From Palsa-744 sp036498265 (lineage in GTDB: Bacteria > Actinomycetota > Thermoleophilia > Solirubrobacterales > Solirubrobacteraceae): a DNA stretch of 64,000 nt. The position numbers and the translations under genes were made by a program. Below are positions 1-8,589 of the stretch, in pieces (positions within the stretch are counted from its first letter, which is position 1; each line of letters starts with the position of its first letter). The notes beneath the pieces were generated by a model. It was not told where the DNA came from, made no database searches, and saw nothing but the letters and a program-made list of their open reading frames with translations. The stretch is taken from the NCBI GenBank assembly GCA_036498265.1, contig DASYFT010000018.1:62001-126000 (forward strand). Reading direction: 5' to 3'.

Positions 1-168
1 GAGTCAATCGGCCGAAAGGGGTAGAGCAGGTGCTCACCACAGTGACTCGTTGACTACGTGTTCAACCTGGCGAGCGAACTCGCGCCAACCAGGCTGACTT
101 GTCAGGCCAAGCCCGGCGCGGCGACGGTCGCAACTAAGGCGGTGGATTGCCAGGTCGCGTAGCTCGGC

Positions 169-530
169 TCAGTTCAAGGTCCCCGAGACTGCTCGACCGC
201 CCTGGGTCCAGTAGAGCCTGTTGCCCGCTAGCGCCATTGATTGCGGCTCGATGTCCGTGCCAAGCGAGTAGCCGAATGCCCGATCTGTCCGCTGCGTACA
301 TGTCGTATATCCGACCTTCGCGGTGTTCAGTGGTGAGCCGATCGTCATCTTCAGCGATCCAGGCCACGGCGCCGTCATTCTTGAGAGCGATCGAGAGCGT
401 TGGGCCAACCCCTACGATCGTCTTCCGCGTGGTCCTCTTTCCGGTAGGAACGCTATGGATGACGCGCCCATCACGTAGGTCGCACACTCCGTCGGAGACA
501 AAGCGCGGCGCGCAATCGGCCGCGCTCCGT
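169..530 (-). pseudogene. Frameshifted remnant of a leftward gene
   Basis: Two reading frames on the minus strand join into one protein-like stretch. The upstream frame (about 530 to 265) carries VSDGVCDLRDGRVIHS and NDGAVAWIAEDD, then IYDMYAADRSGIRLLA. The next frame (about 265 to 169) continues with GTDIEPQSMALAGNRLYW and ends TQGGRAVSGTLN before a stop. A one-base shift near 262-265 restores a continuous reading. The end resembles the C-terminus of beta-propeller-like hypothetical proteins that I associate with Solirubrobacterales; this is from memory. The 5' part is missing, apparently cut by the divergent gene at 563. It is probably a pseudogene; a sequencing error at the shift is the main alternative. 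Confidence 0.5.
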
Positions 531-562
531 TTCAACGGCGGTGGGGCGACCGCACCTACTGT

Positions 563-1567
563 GTGTCCGTGTGCCTTGACGCGCAAGACGTTCGCCGTCG
601 CCGGGGGCATGCCCAACGCCTCTCCGGGGAGCGCACCGGCTCGGCCGTTGAGACGGTGCGGGAGCTCTTGGCGCTGCAAGCGCAGGATTTCGAGTCGGCG
701 CGGCTGGCGTTGCGAGCGCGCTGCCCGGGCTTGACTGCCGGCGACATCGACCGAGCGTTTGATGAGCGCCAACTCGTCATTTCCTGGCTGGGCCGCGGAA
801 CCCTGCACCTGGTCTGTGCCGAGGACTGGGCGTGGCTGCTCTCCTTGAGCGCACCCCGGCAACTGGCAGGCAACCGACGCCGGCTCGCGGAGGAGGGCGT
901 GACTGCCGATGACGCCGACCGGGCGCTCGTCGTCATCGAACGAGCTCTCGCGGACTGCGGACCGTCGACTCGGGAGGACTTGCGGCCACTGGTCGCCGCT
1001 GCCGGCGTGCGCAGCGAGGGCCAGGCGATGGTGCATCTGCTGGGGCTGGCGGCGTTTGGCGGACGCATCGTCCGCTGCGACAGGCAGCGCTATGCTCTCG
1101 CTGCCGACTGGCTGCCGGTCTCGCCGCCGGTCGACCGGGACGCGGCTCTGTGGGAGCTGGGGCTCCGCTATCGCGCCGCACATGCGCTGGCCGGCCCCCG
1201 CGATCTCGCCTGGTGGGCGGGCATCTCCCTCGGCGAGGCACGCATCGCCTGGAGGGACACTTCAGAGCCAGACACGGACTCCGGGCCGCTGGATCCGAAG
1301 CTGCTGGCGTCCTTTGACGAGTACGTCCTCGGCTGGAAAGACCGAAGCTTCGCCATCCCGGAGCGAATGCGGCCCCAGGTGTTCGCCGGCGGAATCATCC
1401 GCGCGGTCGCCACCGTCGACGGCGAGGTAGTGGACACGTGGACCAGGCCTTCGGGCCGCGTCCGCCTCGCCGATGGAGATCATGCGGCGTTGTTCGCCGA
1501 CGAAGCCCGCGATGTCGAGCGCTTTCTGGCCGGCACCGTCTGCGAGAACGATCCGCCGCGCGATTGA
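563..1567 (+). CDS. Winged-helix DNA-binding protein (HTH_42 / AlkZ-like family)
   Basis: 334 residues, GTG start. The N-terminal half has the family signature: LLALQAQDFESARLALRAR followed by GRGTLHLVCAEDW, matching the conserved R-G-T-L-H-L-V...D pattern of PF06224 winged-helix proteins. This family includes the AlkZ/YcaQ interstrand-crosslink glycosylases, but most actinobacterial members have no known role. A second winged-helix-like region (about 190-250) is followed by an FDEYVLGWKDR segment common at the family's C-terminus. A DNA-binding role follows from the family; glycosylase activity is not shown. The gene stands alone, divergent from the remnant on its left. Confidence 0.75.
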   Translation: MSVCLDAQDVRRRRGHAQRLSGERTGSAVETVRELLALQAQDFESARLALRARCPGLTAGDIDRAFDERQLVISWLGRGTLHLVCAEDWAWLLSLSAPRQLAGNRRRLAEEGVTADDADRALVVIERALADCGPSTREDLRPLVAAAGVRSEGQAMVHLLGLAAFGGRIVRCDRQRYALAADWLPVSPPVDRDAALWELGLRYRAAHALAGPRDLAWWAGISLGEARIAWRDTSEPDTDSGPLDPKLLASFDEYVLGWKDRSFAIPERMRPQVFAGGIIRAVATVDGEVVDTWTRPSGRVRLADGDHAALFADEARDVERFLAGTVCENDPPRD

Positions 1568-1728
1568 GTCGCCAGGGCTCGTCGGCCCTCGGCTGGGCGC
1601 GTTCATTTGATGATCAGGATCTGCGGGTGGTTGCGAGCTGCCATTCGAGACCCGCGCTCGCACGGCGGAAGCCAAAGCGCCGGGACACATCGCCGACCAG
1701 CCAGATGCGATCGTACGGCCGAGATCCC

Positions 1729-2415
1729 ATGCTCCGCACCCCCGTGAACCGTGAACGCGCGAGACGGCCGGCTATCGCCTCGGCCGTGCTGGCGGTCCTC
1801 TGCCTCCTGACGTGGTGCGGGAGCAATCCACCGGAGGCGTCCGCCGACGGGGATCCCGCCAGCGACGTGCTGCTGGCGCAGGATGTCTTCTATCCCTACC
1901 AGCCGCAGATCAGCCCGATGATCGAAGCGACGCTCGCCAAGACGCTTCGTTCCGCGGCGGAGGTGGCCGGCCTTCATCTGAAGGTGGCACTGATCGGGGC
2001 GCCGGAAGAACTCGGCCTCGTCCCCAACTTCTTCGGCCATCCCCAGACGTACGCGAAGTTCCTGGACCGCGAGATCTCCTTCAACCACCCGCAGGAACTG
2101 CTCGTGGTGATGCCGGCAGGGTTCGGCGTCGTGCCGGCGGCGAATGCGGCGGCGCTGGCCGGCGTGCCGGTCTACTCGCAGCAGAGCTCCGACGGCCTGG
2201 GCCGCTCCGCCATCCTCGCCGTCGTCGCCCTCGCCCGCCACGCGGGCCACCCGATCCCGGCGCCGTCGACGTCGGCCGCCGCCGCCCACAGCTCTTCCCC
2301 GGCGTTGCTCGTGTTCGGGCTCCCCGCGCTCGTCCTCCTCGCGGGCGGGGTCGCGCTCAAGCTGGGCGCCTTCTCGCGGCTCAAGCGCCGGCCCCGGGAG
2401 AGCGACGGCGCGTAG
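1729..2415 (+). CDS. Exported, membrane-anchored protein of unknown function
   Basis: 228 residues from ATG 1729; an in-frame ATG at 1705 is an alternative. A basic N-terminus (VNRERARRP) and hydrophobic segment (AIASAVLAVLCLLTWCG) form a signal peptide or anchor. The middle (about 45-165) is an alpha/beta domain with LKVALIGAPEELG and ELLVVMPAGFGVVP. That resembles TPM-type extracellular domains in layout only. A second hydrophobic segment (LLVFGLPALVLLAGGVAL) near the C-terminus ends in a short basic tail, so the domain probably sits outside the membrane, anchored at its C-terminus. It is first in the same-strand run leading to the copper genes. I do not recognise a function. Confidence 0.6.
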   Translation: MLRTPVNRERARRPAIASAVLAVLCLLTWCGSNPPEASADGDPASDVLLAQDVFYPYQPQISPMIEATLAKTLRSAAEVAGLHLKVALIGAPEELGLVPNFFGHPQTYAKFLDREISFNHPQELLVVMPAGFGVVPAANAAALAGVPVYSQQSSDGLGRSAILAVVALARHAGHPIPAPSTSAAAAHSSSPALLVFGLPALVLLAGGVALKLGAFSRLKRRPRESDGA

Positions 2416-2476
2416 CTCGGAGGGTGCCTCCAAACGGCTCGTCCATTCGCGGGCCTCACATACACTCGGCCCCAAG

Positions 2477-3904
2477 ATGAGGCCTCGGCATCGACTGCTC
2501 GCCCGCGCTCTGGCGTCGCTCGGGATCGCGGCGCTTCTCTTCCCCGCGAGCGCGGCCGCGCACGGCATCGTCGGAAGGGCGGACCTCCCGATCCCGGTCT
2601 GGCTGTTCAGCTGGGCGGCCGCGATCGTCCTGATCGTCTCCTTCGTGGCGCTGTCCGCGCTGTGGACCCGGCCGCAGCTGCAGAGCGAACGGCGGGTGCG
2701 GCTGTTCCACGCGCCTCCGGCGCTCGCGCATCTCGTGAGCCTCATCGGCGTGGCGCTGTTCGCTCTGGTCCTCTACAGCGGCTTCGCCGGCACCCAGGTC
2801 TGGTCATCGAACTTCAGCGTGACGTTCATCTACGTCATCTTCTGGATCGGGATCCCCGTGGCGAGCGTGATCTTCGGGGACGTCTTCGCGATCCTCAGCC
2901 CGTGGCGCTCCTGCGCGAGAGCCATCAGGTGGGCCGGCCGGAGGCTCGTGCCGCGGGCGCTCGCCAGGCCGCCGCTCCACTACCCGGAGCGGCTCGGCCA
3001 GTGGCCGGCCGTCGCGGCGCTGCTTGGCTTCGCCTGGCTCGAGCTCGTCTATGTCGAACGGGACAACCCGTCCACACTGGCCGCGATCTCGCTCGGCTAC
3101 TTCGTCGTGATGCTCGCCGGCATGCTGATGTTCGGCATCGAGCAGTGGGCGGAGCAGGCAGACGGCTTCGGCGTCTACTTCAATCTGCTCTCGCGGATGT
3201 CGCCCATCGTGGCGGACGCGCGCGGCGTCGTCTACCGGCGGCGTCCTCTGAGCGGCCTGACGGGCATGCCGATCCGGCCCGGGACCATCGCGCTCGTCTG
3301 CACGGTGATCGGCGTGACCACCTTCGACGGCCTCTCCAACGACGTCGTCTGGCGCAAGCTCGAGCCGCATCTGCAGAGCGGCTTCGCCGAACTCGGCTTT
3401 CACCAGACGCCTGCGGTCGAGCTCGCCTACACGGTCGGCCTGCTGTTGAGCGTCGCGCTGATCGCCGGCGTCTTCGAGCTCGGCATCCGCGGTGTCCGCA
3501 GCGTCAGCCGCCGCTACGGAACGGCCGAGCTGAGCCGCAGCTTCGCGCACACGCTCGTGCCAATCGGCTTCGCCTATGTCCTGGCCCACTACTTCTCGCT
3601 GCTCATCTGGCAGGGGCAGGCGATCGGCTACCTGGCGTCGGACCCGCTGGGGAACGGGGCCAACCTGTTCGGAACGAGCTCCTACCAGATCGACTACGCG
3701 ATCATCTCCTACGCGGCGATCTGGTACGTCCAGGTCGCGGCGCTCGTGGTCGGCCACGTGGGTGGCCTCACGCTGGCCCACGACCGTGCGCTCAGCATCT
3801 ATCGCGACACGCAGGAGGCGGTTCGCTCCCAGTACTGGATGCTGACGGTGATGGTCGCCTTCACGAGCTTCGGCCTGTGGCTGCTGTCCGCCGTCGGAAC
3901 CTGA
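2477..3904 (+). CDS. Polytopic membrane protein ('fenitrothion hydrolase'-type annotation)
   Basis: 475 residues, ATG start. A cleavable-looking N-terminus ends ASAAAHGIVGRADLPIPVW, and roughly ten membrane segments follow. The exposed His after the signal peptide and the HGIVGR-DLPIP motif recur in a family often labelled fenitrothion hydrolase in databases. That name is from memory and does not establish organophosphate hydrolysis here; no hydrolase motif is visible. It lies in a run with membrane proteins, a CopC-CopD fusion and YcnI, so a role in metal handling or envelope function is a reasonable inference. The spacing to the preceding gene is about 60 bp. Confidence 0.65.
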   Translation: MRPRHRLLARALASLGIAALLFPASAAAHGIVGRADLPIPVWLFSWAAAIVLIVSFVALSALWTRPQLQSERRVRLFHAPPALAHLVSLIGVALFALVLYSGFAGTQVWSSNFSVTFIYVIFWIGIPVASVIFGDVFAILSPWRSCARAIRWAGRRLVPRALARPPLHYPERLGQWPAVAALLGFAWLELVYVERDNPSTLAAISLGYFVVMLAGMLMFGIEQWAEQADGFGVYFNLLSRMSPIVADARGVVYRRRPLSGLTGMPIRPGTIALVCTVIGVTTFDGLSNDVVWRKLEPHLQSGFAELGFHQTPAVELAYTVGLLLSVALIAGVFELGIRGVRSVSRRYGTAELSRSFAHTLVPIGFAYVLAHYFSLLIWQGQAIGYLASDPLGNGANLFGTSSYQIDYAIISYAAIWYVQVAALVVGHVGGLTLAHDRALSIYRDTQEAVRSQYWMLTVMVAFTSFGLWLLSAVGT

Positions 3905-3938
3905 GCGTTGCGGCGGCTTCGGATGCACGAGGAGTAAG

Positions 3939-4307
3939 GTGGGGCGCGACGTGTTCGAGCGGATCGAGGCGAACGGGCGGGCCTCGCAGCGCCCCATGGG
4001 GGGTGTGCCGGCGCCGCTCGGGCTTGTCTTGCTCGCGACGAGCGCCCTCGCGCTCGCCTGGATCGACCCGGCCGCCCTATGCGCGCTGCCGGCGCTCGTT
4101 CTGCCGCTCCTCTTCGTCCTGCGCCGCTACCCAGGCGAGCGCGTCCTCAGGGTCCTGTCGGCAGCGCGCCGCAGGCGTTGGGAGCGCCCTCGGGCGAGCG
4201 TGCCGGGTGCGGCGAGGCTGGGGAAGGTCCTTCCTCGGGGAGGCCTCCTGCTCGCCCGGTCGCTGGCGGTTCGGCCGCCGCCCGCCGCCTCGCTCACCGC
4301 AAGCTAG
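3939..4307 (+). CDS. Small membrane protein of unknown function
   Basis: 122 residues, GTG start at 3939 with a purine-rich ribosome site (GAGGAG, 3929-3934) six bases upstream. One long or two short hydrophobic segments lie at about 24-62 (LGLVLLATSALALAW and LPALVLPLLFVL). An Arg-rich cytoplasmic-type tail follows. No catalytic motif is visible. It follows the polytopic protein by 34 bases, so the two are probably co-transcribed, ahead of the copper genes. It is probably real because of the ribosome site, the operon position and the hydrophobic pattern. Confidence 0.55.
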   Translation: MGRDVFERIEANGRASQRPMGGVPAPLGLVLLATSALALAWIDPAALCALPALVLPLLFVLRRYPGERVLRVLSAARRRRWERPRASVPGAARLGKVLPRGGLLLARSLAVRPPPAASLTAS

Positions 4308-4342
4308 AGGCCGTCCCCGCAGCGGGAGGCTTGCCGTGAGAT

Positions 4343-4371
4343 GAGGCCGCGCGTGCGCGCGGCGAGGCCTC
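4343..4371. other. GC-rich hairpin between two co-directional genes
   Basis: A stem CCGCGC/GCGCGG with a four-base loop (4347-4362) is flanked by GAGG and CCTC, about 35 bases downstream of one stop and 35 bases before the next ATG. There is no T-run. It could be a terminator, an attenuator or an RNA-stability element within the copper-region transcript. Confidence 0.35.
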
Positions 4372-4405
4372 TCGTCCTGTCCATCGAGCTTGACGAGGAG
4401 CTGTG

Positions 4406-5143
4406 ATGTCACGCCGTTCGATGCTCGCCCTTCTGGGCGTGCTGATCGTTGTTCCCGCCGCCGCGGCGGATGCCGCGAGCAACAACCAACCCCCGGTCAA
4501 GGAGACAGGGAGCCCGATAGCCGACCAGGGCTCCAGCTACCACTTCCGCAGCCACATCACGTCGATCACGCCCAAGGTGCCCGGCCTGAGCGTCGAAGTG
4601 CTGGAGTTCGCCGACCGCCTGCTGCTGCGAAACCACACCGGCAGGACGGTGACGGTCCTCGGCTACTCGGGCGAGCCCTACGTACGCCTGCTCCCCGACG
4701 GCGCCGCCGAACAGAACTCGCACTCCCCCGCCGTCTACCTCAACACGAACTTCTATGCCAACGTGACCGTCCCGCCCTCGGCCAGCGCCACCGCTCCGGC
4801 CGCATGGGGCGTGGTCGACCGCACCGCGCAGTTCGAATGGCACGATCACCGCATCCACTGGATGAGCCCGGTGACCCCTCCGCAGGTCAAGAACACCGGC
4901 AGGCGCACCAAGATCTTCGACTGGACCGTTCCGATCGAGGTCGGCACCCAGCCGGGTGCGATCCACGGCGAACTGCTGTGGGTCCCCGAGAGCTCCAAGG
5001 CGCCGACCGGGGCGATCGTGGCGCTCGTCGCGGTGGTGCTCGCCGCAGCGCTGGTCGTGCTGTTCGCGAGGCGCAGGAGACGTCACCCGCGGCTGCCGGG
5101 CGCCGGCGGCGACGGCGAGGGCGGCCAGCCGGAGGCCTGGTGA
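4406..5143 (+). CDS. Exported membrane-anchored protein in copper gene cluster
   Basis: 245 residues from ATG 4406, preceded by GAGGAG at 4394-4399. The signal peptide (SMLALLGVLIVVPAAAADA) leads into an extracellular beta-rich domain of about 170 residues with FADRLLLRNHTGRTVTVLGY and several His residues (HSP, HDHRIHW). A single C-terminal membrane segment (GAIVALVAVVLAAALVVLF) and an Arg/His-rich tail follow. The topology is an outside domain on a C-terminal anchor, like YcnI downstream. Its stop overlaps the GTG start of the CopC-CopD gene, which indicates translational coupling. Metal binding by the HDH region is a guess from context; the family is not recognised. Confidence 0.65.
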   Translation: MSRRSMLALLGVLIVVPAAAADAASNNQPPVKETGSPIADQGSSYHFRSHITSITPKVPGLSVEVLEFADRLLLRNHTGRTVTVLGYSGEPYVRLLPDGAAEQNSHSPAVYLNTNFYANVTVPPSASATAPAAWGVVDRTAQFEWHDHRIHWMSPVTPPQVKNTGRRTKIFDWTVPIEVGTQPGAIHGELLWVPESSKAPTGAIVALVAVVLAAALVVLFARRRRRHPRLPGAGGDGEGGQPEAW

Positions 5144-6966
5144 GACGGAGCATGGCTAGGGGGAGGCGACCCGCCGGTCTCGCAGCGGTCCTGGCCGCGG
5201 CATGCATCGCGGGGCTTGCGAACGCCCCTGAGGCGCTCGCTCACGCCCAGCTGCTCGGCACCGCGCCCACCACGGGCTCCACCGTCGCGACCGAGCCGGC
5301 CGAGGTGACGTTCAAGTTCAACCAGTCGGTCGGCGGCACGCTCGGCGCCGTGCGCGTCTACGACTCGCAGGGCAACGAGGTCGACGACCTCTCTGTCTCC
5401 CATCCGGAAGGCAACGGCCACTGGATGGGCGTGGGTCTGAAGCCGCACCTGCCGGACGGCACCTACACCGCCACCTACCGGGTGATCTCGGCCGACACGC
5501 ATGTCGTCTACGGGGGTATGGCGTTCAACATCGGCCATCCCGGCGCCGCGCCGCGGTTCACCGTCGCCGGTCTGATCAACCGTGACAAGAGCGGTCAGGT
5601 GACCGCGATCGCGTTCGGCGTGGTGCGCCTCCTCGACTACCTCTCGATCGCGTTGCTGCTCGGTGGGCTGGCCTTCGTGGCGGTGGCCTGGCTGCCGGGA
5701 CTCGCCTCCGTCGCCGGCGCCGAGTCCCGGTGGGAGGCGGCCTCGCGTTCATTCGCGCGGCGGCTGCAGCAGGTGCTGCTGGCAGCGATCCTCCTCGGCC
5801 TGCTCGCAAGCGTGCTCGGGTTCCTGCTGCAGGGCGCGAGCGCAGCCGGCGTGTCGTTGTGGGGGTCGGTGAAAGGGCCGGTCCTCCAGAGCACGCTTGA
5901 AAGCCGCTTCGGGCAGGTCTGGGGTGCGCGCGCGGTCGACTGGCTGCTTCTGGGAGCGCTGCTCCTGGCGGTCCGGTCGGTCAGGCGCGAGACGGTCCCG
6001 GTCATGCGACCCGTGCCGCTCGGCGCGGAAGGGCTCGCACTCGACCCCGCGCCGCCGCGCTGGATCCTGGGCCTCGCCGGGCTCGGCGCCCTGTATCTCG
6101 CCGTCACGCCCGCGCTCAGCGGGCACGCGAGCATCCAGAGTCCCGTCTGGGCGTTCTTCCCATCGGACGTCCTTCACGTCCTCGCCGCGAGCGTCTGGGT
6201 CGGCGGCGTCGCCTGCCTCCTGCTCGCGCTGCCCGCTGCCACGCGGCGGGTGCAGCCGCCCGAGCGCAGCCGCCTGCTGCTGGCGACTCTCTCGCGCTTC
6301 TCACCGCTCGCGCTGGGAGCCGTGGTCACGATCGCCGCCACGGGCGTCCTGCAGGCCTACATCGACGTGCGCAGCCTCAACGCCCTTCTGAACACGACCT
6401 ACGGCGCCCTCATCCTCGTCAAGACGGGACTGCTGATCGCCCTGATCGGGATCGGCTGGGTCAACCGCGAACGGGTGATTCCCGCTCTCCATAGGCTCGT
6501 GAGCGCGGGGGCCAGCCCGGGCGGTATCGGCGTGCTCGCCCGGCGGTCGCTGCGCGGTGAGCTCGTGGCCATGCTCTGCGTCCTCGGCGTCACGGCGGCG
6601 CTCGTCAGCTACGCGCCGCCGATCGACACCGCCTCCGGGCCGTTCTCGGCCGGCGGCAGGCTGGGGCCGGCCGAGCTCGAGATGACGGTCGAACCCGCGC
6701 GCGTCGGCCTCAACACGGTTCACCTCTATCTCATCGACGCGAACGCGGGCACGCAGTTCACTGCCACCCGGGAACTGACCGCGACGGCCAGACTTCCGTC
6801 GAAGGGCATCGGGCCGTTGCCGCTGCACGTGAGCGTGGCGGGCCCGGGGCACTTCATCCTGAGCTCCGCCCAGCTGACCCCCGGCGGCACCTGGGAGCTC
6901 GCGCTGACCGACCGCGTCTCCGAATTCCAGCAGTACTCGACCACCGTCAAGGTCCCGATCCGTTGA
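5140..6966 (+). CDS. CopC-CopD fusion copper protein (YcnJ-like)
   Basis: 608 residues from GTG 5140, which overlaps the preceding stop; ATG 5152 is an alternative. After the signal peptide the mature chain would start at His35 (HAQLLGTAPTTGS), the N-terminal copper ligand of CopC. The second CopC ligand region is ADTHVVYGG with Asp119 and His121. The CopC domain spans about 35-133. The CopD domain follows, with eight or so membrane segments (about 150-500), including SDVLHVLAASVWVGG, a typical CopD His-containing helix. A C-terminal extracellular beta domain (about 520-608) resembles the YtkA-like extension. The predicted role is copper binding and import or homeostasis across the membrane. 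Confidence 0.9.
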   Translation: MRRSMARGRRPAGLAAVLAAACIAGLANAPEALAHAQLLGTAPTTGSTVATEPAEVTFKFNQSVGGTLGAVRVYDSQGNEVDDLSVSHPEGNGHWMGVGLKPHLPDGTYTATYRVISADTHVVYGGMAFNIGHPGAAPRFTVAGLINRDKSGQVTAIAFGVVRLLDYLSIALLLGGLAFVAVAWLPGLASVAGAESRWEAASRSFARRLQQVLLAAILLGLLASVLGFLLQGASAAGVSLWGSVKGPVLQSTLESRFGQVWGARAVDWLLLGALLLAVRSVRRETVPVMRPVPLGAEGLALDPAPPRWILGLAGLGALYLAVTPALSGHASIQSPVWAFFPSDVLHVLAASVWVGGVACLLLALPAATRRVQPPERSRLLLATLSRFSPLALGAVVTIAATGVLQAYIDVRSLNALLNTTYGALILVKTGLLIALIGIGWVNRERVIPALHRLVSAGASPGGIGVLARRSLRGELVAMLCVLGVTAALVSYAPPIDTASGPFSAGGRLGPAELEMTVEPARVGLNTVHLYLIDANAGTQFTATRELTATARLPSKGIGPLPLHVSVAGPGHFILSSAQLTPGGTWELALTDRVSEFQQYSTTVKVPIR

Positions 6967-7013
6967 GCGACCCGCAGCTTTCACCGAAACCCACCCACAG
7001 GAGACTCCCACCG

Positions 7014-7739
7014 ATGAGAACCACGAAGATCGCCCTGCTGACCGGAGCCCTCGCGCTCATCGTCCCGTCCGCCGCGGCGGCCCACATCAGCCTGCACCCC
7101 AACACAGTGCCCGCCGGGGCGTTCGCGACGCTGGACGTGCGGGTTCCCGGCGAGCAGGAAGGGGCGCACGTGACGAAGGTGGACATGCTGTTCCCTCCGG
7201 GCTTCACGAGCGTCGCGTATGAGAACGTGCCCGGCTGGAGCGCGAAGGTCCTCAGCCAGAAGGTGAGTCCTCCCATCCAGACCGACGAAGGACCGGTGAG
7301 CGAAGAGGTCGCACAGGTGGTGTGGACGTGGAGCGGCCCGCTCGGAACGGTCGGCAACAACCAGTTCGTCCAGTTCCCGCTCTCCGTCGCGATCCCGGGC
7401 AACGCCGCCGGGCGGACCCTCGAGTTCAAGACCGTCCAGAGCTACAGCAACGGCCAGGTCGTTCACTGGATAGACCCCTCGCTGAGCGCCGAACACCCTG
7501 GGCCTCGCATCAACGTCACCGCCAAGGGCGGCGTGATCGAGGACGTCGCGGGAGCCGAGGCGGGACCGGAAGCCGGGCAGACGCCCGGCCAGGCGACGCC
7601 GGCCGCCGTCGCGCCGGCGCGCTCGAGCAGCGGCGCATCGAAAGGCCTGGGGATCGCCGCGCTGATCGTCGGCGTGGTGGCGCTGCTCGTCGGAGGCGCC
7701 GCGCTGCTCGCGTCCCGTCGCCCACGGGCGACGGCATGA
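7014..7739 (+). CDS. ycnI: YcnI-like copper-binding membrane-anchored protein (DUF1775)
   Basis: 241 residues, ATG start with AGGAG ten bases upstream. The signal peptide ends in AAAA before His24 (HISLHPNTVPAG), the conserved N-terminal His of the YcnI family that forms a copper site. The beta-sandwich domain runs to about 165 and includes VDMLFPPGFTSV, VPGW, VVWTW and VHWIDP. A low-complexity linker and one C-terminal membrane helix (LGIAALIVGVVALLVGGAALL) follow. It sits 47 bases after the CopC-CopD gene; the ycnI-copCD neighbourhood is conserved in Gram-positive bacteria. Its role is probably a copper chaperone on the outer face of the membrane. Confidence 0.88.
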   Translation: MRTTKIALLTGALALIVPSAAAAHISLHPNTVPAGAFATLDVRVPGEQEGAHVTKVDMLFPPGFTSVAYENVPGWSAKVLSQKVSPPIQTDEGPVSEEVAQVVWTWSGPLGTVGNNQFVQFPLSVAIPGNAAGRTLEFKTVQSYSNGQVVHWIDPSLSAEHPGPRINVTAKGGVIEDVAGAEAGPEAGQTPGQATPAAVAPARSSSGASKGLGIAALIVGVVALLVGGAALLASRRPRATA

Positions 7740-7758
7740 GGGTCGGCGCCCCGTCCGG

Positions 7759-8322
7759 CTAGGGCCGGCCGCCCGGAAGCGACGTGAGGCTCGGCACGTA
7801 CGTGTACTCGATCCGGGCCCGCTCTCTCACCACGCGAGCCGGGTTGCCGACGGCGATGCCGTACTCCGGGATGTCGTTGGCGACGACCGCGCCTGTGCCG
7901 ATGACTGCGTAGTCACCGATGGTCACGCCCGGCAGCACGGCTATTTTCAAGGCCAGCCACACGTAGTCGCCGATCGTCACGCTGCGACGGTCGCCTTTCA
8001 GGTTCGGGTCGTCGACCACGTGCTGGGTGGAGAGAAGGTCGATGTCACCTGTGAGCAGGACGTTGCTCCCGATCGTCACCTCCCCCCACGAGTCGATCCA
8101 CACCCGGCCGCCCAGTTTGGATCCCGCCCCCACCTTCACCTTCTCGGGGAAGCGCATCACCACCCCGGGCCCGATCGCGACGGTCTCGGCGATCTGCGCG
8201 CCGAGCGCCACCCATGCCTTCCGACGGCCCTCGCGCCCGAGTGCCTTGCGGAAGGGGTAGTACCACATCAACCGCTTCAGATAGCCGCTTCGCTGGGCCG
8301 CCACGAGGAGCATTGCGCGCAT
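7759..8322 (-). CDS. Hexapeptide-repeat acyltransferase (WcaF/Maa-like)
   Basis: 187 residues from ATG 8322; a second ATG lies at 8313. The left-handed beta-helix is visible as repeated hexapeptides: AETVAIGPGVV, VKVGAGSKLGG, GEVTIGSNVLLTG, SVTIGDYVWLA, VLPGVTIGDYAVIGTGAVV and PEYGIAVGNPARVV. The HVVDDPNLKGDRRSVTIGD segment and the final G-N-P-A-R-V are typical of sugar O-acetyltransferases of the WcaF/colanic-acid class. Substrate and donor are unknown; the likely target is an exopolysaccharide or envelope glycan. It converges on ycnI (19-base gap) and is not in an obvious glycan cluster. Confidence 0.85.
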   Translation of the reverse strand: MRAMLLVAAQRSGYLKRLMWYYPFRKALGREGRRKAWVALGAQIAETVAIGPGVVMRFPEKVKVGAGSKLGGRVWIDSWGEVTIGSNVLLTGDIDLLSTQHVVDDPNLKGDRRSVTIGDYVWLALKIAVLPGVTIGDYAVIGTGAVVANDIPEYGIAVGNPARVVRERARIEYTYVPSLTSLPGGRP

Positions 8323-8509
8323 CGCGCCGGCGCCCGGGCCGGCGGCACGACCGCCGCTTTTCAGAAGTAGCAAGCCAGTTCCCCTTGCGATCGAGTCGCG
8401 TGAGCATAACAGTCGCCCAACCGCCGAATCTCGGCAGAGACGGCACTCCACGGCCCGCCGGCGAGCTGCTCCCTTCAGCTCGCAACCTGTAGCTGACCGC
8501 TGCCGAGAT

Positions 8510-8540
8510 GCGAAGGCCCCGCTCGTCGCGGGGCCTTCGC
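8510..8540 (-). terminator. Terminator-like perfect hairpin downstream of the secreted-protein gene
   Basis: The 13-base arm GCGAAGGCCCCGC at 8510-8522 is perfectly repeated in inverse at 8528-8540 around a five-base loop. It lies 50 bases beyond the stop of the leftward gene at 8590. No T-run follows on the minus strand, which is common for actinobacterial terminators. Confidence 0.65.
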
Positions 8541-8589
8541 GTTCACATCTGACGTCGGATCGCCGCCGGCGGGCGACGGTCGCGAGTCC

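Noticed and set aside
134..1183. A long leftward gene across the winged-helix gene
   Set aside because: Its upstream part is the antisense of the rightward gene at 563; only the part below about 530 looks protein-like.
1614..1826. Leftward 70-residue protein containing YDRIWLVGDVSRRFGFRR
   Set aside because: It looks slightly protein-like, but it overlaps the start of the exported-protein gene and has no recognisable family or ribosome site.
2477..3904. Organophosphate hydrolase
   Set aside because: The database-style name is recalled, but no hydrolase active site is visible in this polytopic protein.
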